Origin: CBDDBX01 sp965225955
GTDB taxonomy: Bacteria > Acidobacteriota > Aminicenantia > UBA2199
Assembly: GCA_965225955.1 (NCBI GenBank)
Contig: CBDDBX010000014.1
Coordinates: 1-64,000 of the forward strand
Direction of reading: 5' to 3'
DNA: 64,000 bases
The translations under genes were made by a program, and so were the position numbers. Positions 50,401-57,512 of this stretch are shown here, piece by piece (the stretch's first letter is position 1; the number at the start of each line of letters is the position of its first letter). A model generated the notes under the pieces. It did not search any database. It had not been told where the DNA came from and saw only the letters and a list, made by a program, of their open reading frames with translations.

Positions 50401-51244
50401 TGCTCTCCTTTTTCAGGGAGTCAGAAGTTCTGCCTGCAAGATAAGGGTGTACAATTATTTTATTCTCTTCGTTCATAATGAAAAAGTATCCGGTTTCACC
50501 TATTCTCTGTTTTGCTATGATTCTGTTGAGATCTCTTATTACTGTATCAATTCTTTTTTGCACATCTTTGTTAATATCATCTATATAAAGCCCTGTTCCT
50601 ATGATCCAGTTGAAAGGGTTAAATAGTTTGACAAAGGATATTTTGGGTTGCCAGACAGTAAGACCTTCTTTTAGTGGTTTAGACCATTTGTACTCTACAT
50701 AACCTTCTCCCCGGGATTTACAGATTTCCACAAAGCTCCGGAATAGATTGGCTTTGCCTCCATCAGCCTGATTAAAATCGGGATTATCAAGAACCTGCCC
50801 GTCCAGCTCAGGCATTGTAGGGTGCATCACCATCCGTGGTAAAGGGCTGGTTGTATCATTAATCCAGAAATATCCGGTTTTATCAGCATATCTCATATTT
50901 CTGAGATAGTCTTTAATCATTCTTCCGGCTTCTCCCCGGGAAACAGTACCTTTTGTGTAACGGGTATGAACAGTTTCTGCAACAGAGATGGCTACTGACA
51001 TCATGTTCTTAAGCTCTTCTTTTCTTCTGTTAAGAGCTGAGGCTTCATGAAAGAGTATACTGCGATGCTGTGATTCAATATGGTTCTTTGTTGCTGCCAG
51101 CAGATTGAGGGCTTTCTGTTCTATGGTGTCTGACATATGTTTCCGGGTTTTGTCAGTAACAAAGAGTGTGGTTACAGTCAGGGACATACCTACCAGCAGA
51201 AAGGTAGATAAGATGATACGGGATTTAAGAGATTTTAACATCAT
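47477..51244 (-). CDS. Membrane sensor kinase with Cache domains, HAMP and multiple PAS
   Basis: About 1255 residues from the ATG at 51244 (AAGGAGG adjoining; 51241 is a second ATG). Membrane helix near the start, a periplasmic double Cache sensor (ADKTGYFWINDTTSPLPRMV, IGETGYFFIMNEENKIIVHP), second helix (IIIVFTSSFLILALILSFFV) and HAMP. Four or five PAS domains follow with PAC ends (DITSRK, DITKRK, DITDRK, NITERK). The kinase end is odd: GMSEIASGVLHHVGNILTSA replaces the normal H-box, the N-box is LIRNGFENLK, and the Asp of DxGxG is lost (FRYSGIEF), while GLKLHICANFMTEMGGEI remains. ATP binding is doubtful. No receiver attached. Confidence 0.9.
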   Translation of the reverse strand: MMLKSLKSRIILSTFLLVGMSLTVTTLFVTDKTRKHMSDTIEQKALNLLAATKNHIESQHRSILFHEASALNRRKEELKNMMSVAISVAETVHTRYTKGTVSRGEAGRMIKDYLRNMRYADKTGYFWINDTTSPLPRMVMHPTMPELDGQVLDNPDFNQADGGKANLFRSFVEICKSRGEGYVEYKWSKPLKEGLTVWQPKISFVKLFNPFNWIIGTGLYIDDINKDVQKRIDTVIRDLNRIIAKQRIGETGYFFIMNEENKIIVHPYLAGRTSDSLKKESNGVVVVEQFKTASRLPHKSIEYLWTRNNDKRYIHTKKAFVSHYEPLGWYICCTIYKEELEDDISEIEDIIIVFTSSFLILALILSFFVARSITTPLNKLTDALNNTSSDGIPLEPAPAEGSSETMLLGSTINNLLASIDSSGRELKLERDFSLNIIEASPLIICSTDTDGQALSINSAGEEITGFSKEEIIGTTLWNTLLPEDIYRELYPVISEISAIPLTEKEITITRKDNKLRSIIWTTLSNISSSTTGKKITIWFGHDITSRKEAIKALEYSENRYRTLFEQSADATLIIQANKFINCNLAALKMLGADSKNRVIKTHPSVLSPPKQPDGRFSFEKAEDMIRTAFVKGNHRFEWIHKRFNGEEFPVEILLTAIPEHEETLLHVVWRDITKRKEAERAIVESEKRYRTLVEHATEALVVYDMNNRHFVDVNENACKLFGLSKEELLKLSPSDVSPYTQPGRINSKELSEKYLEAAMEGETPVFEWLCLNLKNGRTIPCEVRFVRLPSSGKVLIRGSLIDITDRKKAEDDLKTAHRQLQNVLDSATQISIISTTPEGIIEIFNKGAENMLGYSADELTGKHTPAKFHRQSEIQEYSRQLSEEYGEKVEGFDIFTRKAREIGYEEKEWTYVKKDGTHIRVNMGVTAVLNNEQHITGYLGVCMNITERKEAEEQLRQYKEQLEDIIRERTEALKTAQRSALSNAHKAGMSEIASGVLHHVGNILTSAITSSRVIDRKIKNSNLKNIKKCSNILEENINSPGEFFETEQGQKLIKYLILSAGELEQEFRDIIENRNRLEEKIYAISQVVAMQKSYAESHAGAAEPLNPVKIINNIINMQITPEELRQCTLKRHFKTVPSITGHKTKLIHILLTLIRNGFENLKHLPVKKRVMHIETESDDSSVYIRFRYSGIEFSNETLQEIFSFDYTTDNDYYGLKLHICANFMTEMGGEIIAGNSDEGTTFTLRFSRSEEDQLS

Positions 51245-51439
51245 CCTCCTTGGCAAAAAATGGTATGTAAATCTTTCTCACTGAAAATATATGTGATTAA
51301 TTGGTCAGTATTTCATGGAATATTTATTTCAAGTATGGAATTTTAGTGAGTTCATCTGAATTTTAATCGTTAACAGGAGATCTTTGCGTAGGTATGCTGA
51401 CTCTTATTTTCACAATAGAGATATGATGTAGTCTTATGT

Positions 51440-51468
51440 TTGCAAAGGAAAATTCTGTTGCTTATAAT
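51440..51468 (+). promoter_or_regulatory. Promoter of the acetyltransferase gene
   Basis: TTGCAA (51440-51445) and TATAAT (51463-51468), spacer 17 bp. Confidence 0.65.
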
Positions 51469-51495
51469 CTATTTTCAGCATGGAGGTAGGTATTT

Positions 51496-52086
51496 ATGAG
51501 TGAAAGAGAGAAGTGTCTGAATGGTGAACTTTTCAACTGTAGTGATGAAGAGTTGATTGATATAATAAGAAGAGCCCGAAGTCTTGTAGGGCAGTACAAT
51601 TCAACTCCTTTTGAAATGGGGGAAAAAAAAGAGGGGATTCTTAAAGAGCTTTTTGGAAGTATTGGTACTAATGTAAAAATTGATACTCCCTTCTATTGCG
51701 ATTATGGTCGTCACATACATATAGGGGATGACGTTATAATAAATATCAGTTGCACCTTTGTGGATTGTAACAGAATAGATATTGGAAATAAGGTGCTGAT
51801 TGCTTCCAATGTTCAGATATATACTGCAACTCATCCTGTTGCTCTTGAGGAGCGTGTAAAGATGAACTGGAAGAGAGAGGATAATCAGGCATGGTTCAGG
51901 ACTTATGCTCTACCAGTGAAAATTGAAGATAATGTATGGATCGGTGGTGGAGCTATTATTCTTCCTGGTATAACTGTGGGGGCAAACAGTGTTATTGGGG
52001 CAGGTAGTGTTGTTACTAGGGATATTCCACCGGATTCTGTAGCTGTAGGTAATCCATGCCGGGTTATAAGATCTGTTAATTCCTGA
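51496..52086 (+). CDS. Sugar O-acetyltransferase (LacA/Maa type)
   Basis: 196 residues. N-terminal Maa cap (EKCLNGELFNCSDEELIDII, QYNSTPFEMGEKK), then left-handed beta-helix hexapeptide repeats: FYCDYGRHIHIGDDVIINIS, CTFVDCNRIDIGNKVLIASN, VQIYTATHPV with the catalytic His, and VWIGGGAIILPGITVGANSV, IGAGSVVTRDIPPDSVAVGN. Transfers acetyl from acetyl-CoA to a sugar hydroxyl. Ribosome site GGAGG. Confidence 0.94.
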   Translation: MSEREKCLNGELFNCSDEELIDIIRRARSLVGQYNSTPFEMGEKKEGILKELFGSIGTNVKIDTPFYCDYGRHIHIGDDVIINISCTFVDCNRIDIGNKVLIASNVQIYTATHPVALEERVKMNWKREDNQAWFRTYALPVKIEDNVWIGGGAIILPGITVGANSVIGAGSVVTRDIPPDSVAVGNPCRVIRSVNS

Positions 52087-52093
52087 ACAGCAG

Positions 52094-52124
52094 AACAGAG
52101 AGTCCTGGATCATGACTCTCTGTT
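52094..52124. terminator. Convergent stem-loop
   Basis: AACAGAGAGTC (52094-52104) pairs with GACTCTCTGTT (52114-52124). It lies between the convergent acetyltransferase and toxin-like genes and can serve both; there is no T-run on the plus side but an A-run. Confidence 0.6.
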
Positions 52125-52142
52125 GCAAAAAAAAGTAATTCC

Positions 52143-53003
52143 TCAGGATGCGGCTACATCTGCCATTCTGTAGAGCATTTTTCTATCGTTTTTACTGTCT
52201 CTTATTTCGATACTTGCGTCGGAATAGAAATCCAGCTCAATATCTTCGGTAAACTGCATTGTGGTTGAGAGTCCACCTGAACTCATGACTGAATTAATTG
52301 GAAGTGCCCAGAAGTGATGTCCTTTATATCTTGGGTTGTAGTTAATTGCTGTTTGTCCTGTAAGATAGGCTTCGTATACTATTCTGACTTTCATTTTTCC
52401 CCTGCTTGCACTGAGAACAGCTTCAATAGATTCGCCGGGATCAAGATCGACACTTACTCCTGTTTCAGATCCAACAGTTACGCTGGTGCTTTTTGATCCT
52501 CCTTCCCCCCATTCCCGTGAATATGAAAAACTTGTTTCTCCTCCTCCACCGGAACCCAGGAAACCAACTTCGTATGATACAGACTGGCTTACTGAGATGG
52601 TATTGGTCTGTGACCAGTTACTCTCCACTGTATCTGTAACCTGATCAGATATTCCAGCATTGAAAGTTGCTTTGTGACTGCTGCTGTTTGTGAAATTTTT
52701 AGTTGCAATAATTGTTGGATTTGAAGTGATTCCTGTTACGGTTGAGCTTATTGGGCGCATAATAACCTGAACCTGTGACCAGCCGTATCTTTTATAAAGA
52801 TCGTCCCATGGTGTAGGGCTGTGAAGATATGCATCGTTAGGTTTTTTGCCAAAATATGCTTTAACCGCATTTTTAAGTGAAGAGTCCTGAATGTTAAAAG
52901 ACTCTCTTTCTGTGTCTGTGATGATATGCTGTACAGAACCTGTTGCCTGAACACTTGATGTTGCGGCAGTTTCGCCGGCTTTAATTGTTACTGAAAGTCC
53001 CAT
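52143..53003 (-). CDS. Aerolysin-like (ETX/MTX2-type) beta-pore-forming protein
   Basis: 286 residues, no Cys-rich or membrane part and no signal peptide; ATG at 53003 with AAGGAG. The first 85 residues are a possible receptor/cap part (WDDLYKRYGWSQVQVIMRPI). From about 95 the pattern of the aerolysin pore module appears: Ser/Thr-rich alternating strands TKNFTNSSSHKATFNAGISD, SNWSQTNTISVSQSVSYEV, a Gly-rich turn (GFLGSGGGGE), then TSFSYSREWGEGGSKSTSVT and VDLDPGESIEAVLSASRGKM. The amphipathic stretch 135-163 with its turn is the likely insertion hairpin. In other bacteria these are insecticidal or cytolytic toxins. How it would leave the cell is not shown. Confidence 0.72.
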   Translation of the reverse strand: MGLSVTIKAGETAATSSVQATGSVQHIITDTERESFNIQDSSLKNAVKAYFGKKPNDAYLHSPTPWDDLYKRYGWSQVQVIMRPISSTVTGITSNPTIIATKNFTNSSSHKATFNAGISDQVTDTVESNWSQTNTISVSQSVSYEVGFLGSGGGGETSFSYSREWGEGGSKSTSVTVGSETGVSVDLDPGESIEAVLSASRGKMKVRIVYEAYLTGQTAINYNPRYKGHHFWALPINSVMSSGGLSTTMQFTEDIELDFYSDASIEIRDSKNDRKMLYRMADVAAS

Positions 53004-53283
53004 TGTTTTTTCTCCTTTTTTATTTTCTGTAACCCTTTATAAATCCCGTTTTAACCCTTTGTAAGTTCAGAGCTAATATGGAAGTACAAATAAGGAAAAT
53101 CAACAAAAAAAGGTAGAGTAAAAAACCATCTGAACTTTATCTGTATCAGGTTTGCTTTGGAAAATATTTTAAATATCTGAAACTTTTTTCTGTTTCCTGT
53201 GTGTCAAAAAGTATCATGTGGTTGTTGTAAGTTATGCGGGGAGAAGTTTTCCGGTTTTAAATATTTGAAAAAAATTTTCTGTA

Positions 53284-53307
53284 TATCTGTTTTTTTTTGT
53301 ACAGATA
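53284..53307. repeat. Inverted repeat in the 375-bp gap before the toxin-like gene
   Basis: TATCTGT (53284-53290) pairs with ACAGATA (53301-53307) around a T-rich loop. The gap 53004-53378 is very AT-rich and must contain the promoter of the toxin-like gene; I see no clear -35/-10 and no gene. Confidence 0.4.
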
Positions 53308-53378
53308 CCCTCTATGGAAAACTACTCTCAGGTAGTGGTTTGTGTTTTTATAATGTACAGTGAGTAGAGATTGACAGA

Positions 53379-53738
53379 TTACTCAAGTTTGTAGTGGGGC
53401 TGAAATAGTTCAACCTCAAAATTTCCCGGCATTTTAAAATGTGTCGTAAGGCCATAGCCCGCATCAAAGATCTCATCTGTGAACTCTACACCTTTCTCTT
53501 TAAGTTCTTTAACTTCTGCATGTATGTTGCAGCAGATGAAAGATATATGCGGGTAACCTGATTGATGGAAATTCTCTCCGGCTTTGTTAACAGGGTGTAC
53601 TCCCATTTCGGAAGATGGGATTTCAAAAATAAGCCATCCGTTACCAACATCCGTTGCCTTGAAACCAAGTTTTTCTTTAATAAACTGCCTGAGTTCTTCG
53701 GGCTCAGAAGAGTAGAACATTGCGTGTATACCAAGCAT
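53379..53738 (-). CDS. VOC family protein (glyoxalase/extradiol-dioxygenase fold)
   Basis: 119 residues: MLGIHAMFYSSEPEELRQFI, KEKLGFKATDVGNGWLIFEI, GVHPVNKAGENFHQSGYPHI, SFICCNIHAEVKELKEKGVE and the end GNFEVELFQPHYKLE. His in HAMFYS and HISF and Glu in VELFQPH can form the metal site. Substrate unknown. It is the third VOC protein of the window. Confidence 0.9.
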   Translation of the reverse strand: MLGIHAMFYSSEPEELRQFIKEKLGFKATDVGNGWLIFEIPSSEMGVHPVNKAGENFHQSGYPHISFICCNIHAEVKELKEKGVEFTDEIFDAGYGLTTHFKMPGNFEVELFQPHYKLE

Positions 53739-53950
53739 TTTCAGAACCTCTCAAATCATTACTCAATAAAAAGCAGAATATTATCAGTCAGTGAAAATTT
53801 CAAATCCTGAATTATGAATTTTTATAATAGTTTTTTAACGCATATTGTTACACTATCTTTTATTTAATATGGATCAATTATTTATAATAGAATATAATTC
53901 TTATGTTTAATAATAATGATTCTTAAAACTAAAAAGAGATGGAGGAGATT

Positions 53951-54595
53951 ATGAAAGTAGTAGCAATAAACGGAAGTCCAAGAGTTAACTGGAACAGTGC
54001 ATCACTTCTGAACCGGGCTCTTGAGGGAGCAGCATCTGAAGGAGCTGAGGTTGAAATTATAAATCTGTATAATCTTAAATTTACCGGCTGTGTAAGCTGC
54101 TTTGCATGTAAAACAAAGGGAGCCAGGAGTTATGGAAAATGTGCAGTAAAAGATGATCTTGCTGCTGTTCTTGATAAAGTTGTTGAGGCTGACGGTCTTA
54201 TTATGGGAACTCCTGTGTATATGGGGGCTGCTACCAGTGGTATGAGAGCATTTATGGAGAGGCTGCTTTTCCCTTTTATGGCTTATACAAATCCTCCCAC
54301 CTCACTCTACCCAGGTAAGTTGAATGTAGGGATGATATACACTATGAATGCAACAGAGGAGCAGTTTGAAGCTATGGGAATAAAAGAGTCTCTGGCTTTT
54401 GATGAGAGAGTTTTTAAAATTGCTTTTGGTAATGCAGATATTATGTACTGTCATGATACATATCAGTTTAAGGACTATTCAGCAGTTGAAGCAGAGAGGT
54501 TTGATGAGGCTCTTAAAAGAGAGAGAAAAGAGAAGGTTTTCCCTCAGGATCTTCAGAAAGCCTTTGAAATGGGTAGAAGAATAGCCGGAGCATAA
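53951..54595 (+). CDS. NADPH-dependent FMN reductase / flavodoxin-fold iron-sulfur flavoprotein type
   Basis: 214 residues from the ATG at 53951 (GGAGGAG just before). FMN loop KVVAINGSPRVNWNSASLLN, then the motif LKFTGCVSCFACKTKG and GKCAVKDDLAAVLDKVVEAD, with DGLIMGTPVYMGAATSGMRA. The compact Cys motif (CxxCxxC) is the cluster or disulfide motif of the iron-sulfur-flavoprotein group. Acts on quinones or as an electron carrier. Confidence 0.9.
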   Translation: MKVVAINGSPRVNWNSASLLNRALEGAASEGAEVEIINLYNLKFTGCVSCFACKTKGARSYGKCAVKDDLAAVLDKVVEADGLIMGTPVYMGAATSGMRAFMERLLFPFMAYTNPPTSLYPGKLNVGMIYTMNATEEQFEAMGIKESLAFDERVFKIAFGNADIMYCHDTYQFKDYSAVEAERFDEALKRERKEKVFPQDLQKAFEMGRRIAGA

Positions 54596-54710
54596 ATTTA
54601 ATAATTTTTTAATAGAAGGGCAGTCTGAATCCAGGCTGTCCTGGAATTGTATGGGGTTAACTGCTTTGATCTTATATGGCAGGCAGTTGAAGTTTTAATA
54701 ACAACCTCTA

Positions 54711-54740
54711 TCTCACCGCTGAAGGAAGCAGCGAAGTATG
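54711..54740 (+). repeat. Dispersed structured repeat, partial copy C
   Basis: TCTCACC then GCTGAAGGAAGCAGCGAAG matches the left arm and core of copy B (29769). The right arm is missing. Rest of 54596-54800: nothing else seen. Confidence 0.55.
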
Positions 54741-54803
54741 TATTAATTAAAAGAATCTTTCTAAAGCTTTACCTCTTTATTTTTAAGGAGTTTATGCAAT
54801 TTT

Positions 54804-54845
54804 ATCCGGGTTAAATATTGACTTGTTTTTTAATCCGGGTATAAT
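54804..54845 (+). promoter_or_regulatory. Promoter with direct repeats before the DUF2239 gene
   Basis: TTGACT (54818-54823) and TATAAT (54840-54845), spacer 16. ATCCGGGT occurs at 54804-54811 and 54833-54840, on both sides of the -35, 29 bp apart, possible binding sites of one regulator on the same DNA face. Confidence 0.65.
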
Positions 54846-54876
54846 TCTGTAAAATGCTTTTGTAAAGGAATTTAAT

Positions 54877-55503
54877 ATGAATAATAAAAATATCTATACA
54901 GCTTTTGCAGGTTATAGCCAGATAGGAAAAGGTGAGTTGATACCGATTATTAGAAAATGTAAAAAGATTTTTGATGATGGTTGCAGTGACAGAATAGTGA
55001 TTTATGAAGATCTGACAGGCCAGATGTTTGACTTTGAACTTAATGGTAGTGAAGAAGAGGTGGTGGAAAGGTTAAAGAACCACCCTATGCTTAAAGATAA
55101 GGTTGAAGAAAAAGAGCTTCGCAGCCCGGGGCGCCCCAAACTTGGAGTAGTACCCAGAGAGATATCTCTTCTTCCCAGACACTGGGAGTGGCTTGCAGAA
55201 CAGAGTGGTGGAGCTTCTGCAGTAATAAGGAAGTTAATAGATCAGGAGAAGAAGAGAAGAAACAGTGGGGAATTATTTAAAAAGCATCAGGCAGCAACTC
55301 ATAGATTCATGTGGGATATTGCAGGGGATATGGAAGGTTTTGAAGAGGCTTCAAGATTACTGTACAGAGCAGATTTTAAAGGACTTGAAGAGATTATTGT
55401 TGCCTGGCCTGAAGATGTGTTTAAGCATCTGGCCTCTCTTCTGGAAAAGCTGAAAGTCCTTAAAACCGAAGCAGATCTGCAGAAAAAGCACAGGGATGAT
55501 TGA
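54877..55503 (+). CDS. DUF2239 family protein
   Basis: 208 residues. The family core is SPGRPKLGVVPREISLLPRH then WEWLAEQSGGASAVIRKLID, with an N-terminal part (YTAFAGYSQIGKGELIPIIR) and a C-terminal helical part (HRFMWDIAGDMEGFEEASRL). The RxKLGVVPRE-LLPRHWEWL stretch resembles a ribbon-helix-helix or DNA-binding element, so a regulatory role is possible. The domain has no assigned function. Ends 58 bp before the TetR gene. Confidence 0.88.
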   Translation: MNNKNIYTAFAGYSQIGKGELIPIIRKCKKIFDDGCSDRIVIYEDLTGQMFDFELNGSEEEVVERLKNHPMLKDKVEEKELRSPGRPKLGVVPREISLLPRHWEWLAEQSGGASAVIRKLIDQEKKRRNSGELFKKHQAATHRFMWDIAGDMEGFEEASRLLYRADFKGLEEIIVAWPEDVFKHLASLLEKLKVLKTEADLQKKHRDD

Positions 55504-55511
55504 TTTAAAGC

Positions 55512-55540
55512 TTGTACTATTTTGTTGCTTTTGATACAAT
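55512..55540 (+). promoter_or_regulatory. Promoter of the TetR-MATE-ada-ogt cluster
   Basis: TTGTAC (55512-55517) and TACAAT (55535-55540), spacer 17. ACTATT and AATAGT flank the region as inverted repeats, a possible autoregulatory site. Confidence 0.65.
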
Positions 55541-55561
55541 AGTGTCTTATTTGAGGCAATC

Positions 55562-56104
55562 GTGAGTGATAAAAACAGGAAAAAAATAATTGATGCAGCT
55601 ATAGTTGCATATACTGGTAATCATATGGCATCTATGGAGGATATTGCAGAAGCTGCAGGAGTTGGAAGAGCAACTCTGTACAGACTTTTTAAATCAAAAA
55701 AAGAGCTCATCTGCACTCTCTCACTTGAAGCGGGTAAGAGAATAGATGAAGCTGTTTCCGGTATAGATTTTGATGGTAGTGGAATTGAGGTACTGAAAGA
55801 GCTTGTAAAAGAGTGTGTTCCTGTTGGAGCAGAATTTCATTTTCTCAACTATGAGCCTTTCTATTTTGATGACCCGGATGTTAATTCGGATTACAGGAAA
55901 TCTCTTTCACTTCTGGAAGATGTTATTATAAAACTGCAGAAAGAAGGAGCTTATGCTAAAAGTCTTCCGGTTATCTGGGGAGCCCGATGTCTCGATATGT
56001 TAATATGGACTGTCTGGTCAAGTGTAAAAGAGGGTGATATTGCACCCAACAGTGCGGTTGATCTTGTGGTAAGAACTTTTCTGAATGGGGGAAGGGAAGT
56101 TTAG
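55562..56104 (+). CDS. TetR/AcrR family transcriptional regulator
   Basis: 180 residues with GTG start at 55562 (site TTGAGG). Helix-turn-helix KKIIDAAIVAYTGNHMASME then DIAEAAGVGRATLYRLFKSK. It heads a four-gene cluster with MATE pump, Ada/AlkA and Ogt, with gaps of 33, 46 and 12 bp, so it likely controls them in response to an exported or alkylating compound. Confidence 0.92.
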   Translation: MSDKNRKKIIDAAIVAYTGNHMASMEDIAEAAGVGRATLYRLFKSKKELICTLSLEAGKRIDEAVSGIDFDGSGIEVLKELVKECVPVGAEFHFLNYEPFYFDDPDVNSDYRKSLSLLEDVIIKLQKEGAYAKSLPVIWGARCLDMLIWTVWSSVKEGDIAPNSAVDLVVRTFLNGGREV

Positions 56105-56137
56105 ATTCAAAAGATTTTTCTAACAAAAAAGGTAAAT

Positions 56138-57466
56138 ATGGATATTCTGAAAGACAGCCCTCTGAGGGTTTTTATTTATAATGCTCTACCTGCAGTTCTT
56201 GGTATGCTTGCTATATCTTCAGCAGGAATTGTAGATGGATATTTTCTTGGTAATTATGTAGGAAGCACAGCTCTTGCATCAGTGAACCTTGTAATTCCTG
56301 TTATTAATATAATGTTTGGAATAGGTTTAATGCTCTCTGTGGGAGGAGCTGTTGTTTGCGGTAAATATATAGGAGAAAACAGAATAGAAGAGGCTGGAGC
56401 AATATTCTCAAGAACTCTTATTTCAGTTGTAGTTATATGCGGTTCTTTAGCTTTGACCGGGCTGATAATGACTGAAGAGGTTGTCGGGTTGCTGGGAGCT
56501 AATAGTGAATTAAGGGGGTATGTGGCTGACTATTTCAGAATAGTTATCTGTTTTACTCCTTTTATGATTCTTTCGCTATGCCTGTCTGCTTTTATAAGGG
56601 TAGATGAAAAACCGGTTCTGGCATCTGTATCAATTGTAAGTGGGGCAGTTCTCAATATAGCTCTTGACTGGGTCTTTATTGTTAATATGGAAATGGGAGT
56701 GGAAGGAGCAGCTTATGCTACGGGAACCTCATATTTTACCAGTGTACTCATTCTTATATACCCGGCTCTTTTCAGAGGAAAGATGGTGAAGCTGAGGTTA
56801 AAGGGGATATGCTGGAAGAGCTTCATGGGAGATTGCTTTAATGGAATGTCTGAATTTGTAAATGAGATATCTGTAGCTATAGTAGTTCTGGTTTTTAACC
56901 TCATTGTGATTAAGAGAATGGGCACTGCCGGGGTAGCCGCTTTTACAGTGATTAACTATCTACTCTTTGTGGAGATGATTATTGTTTATGGAATAAGTGA
57001 TGCAATGCAACCTGTAATCAGTACCAACTTCGGAGCAAAAGACAGCAGAAGAATAGGTGGTTTCATGAAGATCTCAATTATCTCTTCAGCTATAGTAAGT
57101 GCTGTGGCAATTGTAGCAATGTTCTTCTTTCCTCAGAATCTGGCTTCACTGTTTCTTAAAAGCGGTGAGAAGGAGACACTTGAAATTACTCTGCAGTTTA
57201 TGAAGTATCTCTGGCCGGTATTTATTTTTAACGGTGTGAATGTACTGCTGAGTGGTTATCTGACCTCTGTGCATAAGGCTCTGCCATCAGCTGCTGTGGC
57301 TGTTTCAAGAAGCCTCGTGCTGCCTGTCTCACTGCTTATGGTTCTACCATCTTTTCTGGGAGATAAAGGGCTCTATCTATCTTTTCCCATTGCTGAACTT
57401 GTTACATTTATACTTGCTGTTATCCTGTTTATAAAGTTTAAACCTGAAAGGGTGTGCAGTAACTGA
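56138..57466 (+). CDS. MATE family efflux transporter
   Basis: 442 residues, twelve helices. Typical pieces: YNALPAVLGMLAISSAGIVD, GSTALASVNLVIPVINIMFG, LSVGGAVVCGKYIGENRIEE, AFIRVDEKPVLASVSIVSGA and VNEISVAIVVLVFNLIVIKR. Uses Na+ or H+ to expel drugs or cell metabolites. ATG with AAAGG. Cotranscribed with the TetR gene. Confidence 0.95.
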   Translation: MDILKDSPLRVFIYNALPAVLGMLAISSAGIVDGYFLGNYVGSTALASVNLVIPVINIMFGIGLMLSVGGAVVCGKYIGENRIEEAGAIFSRTLISVVVICGSLALTGLIMTEEVVGLLGANSELRGYVADYFRIVICFTPFMILSLCLSAFIRVDEKPVLASVSIVSGAVLNIALDWVFIVNMEMGVEGAAYATGTSYFTSVLILIYPALFRGKMVKLRLKGICWKSFMGDCFNGMSEFVNEISVAIVVLVFNLIVIKRMGTAGVAAFTVINYLLFVEMIIVYGISDAMQPVISTNFGAKDSRRIGGFMKISIISSAIVSAVAIVAMFFFPQNLASLFLKSGEKETLEITLQFMKYLWPVFIFNGVNVLLSGYLTSVHKALPSAAVAVSRSLVLPVSLLMVLPSFLGDKGLYLSFPIAELVTFILAVILFIKFKPERVCSN

Positions 57467-57512
57467 TATAAAAACCCTGATGTCCGAAAACTTCTTGTAA
57501 TTTACTTCAGGT

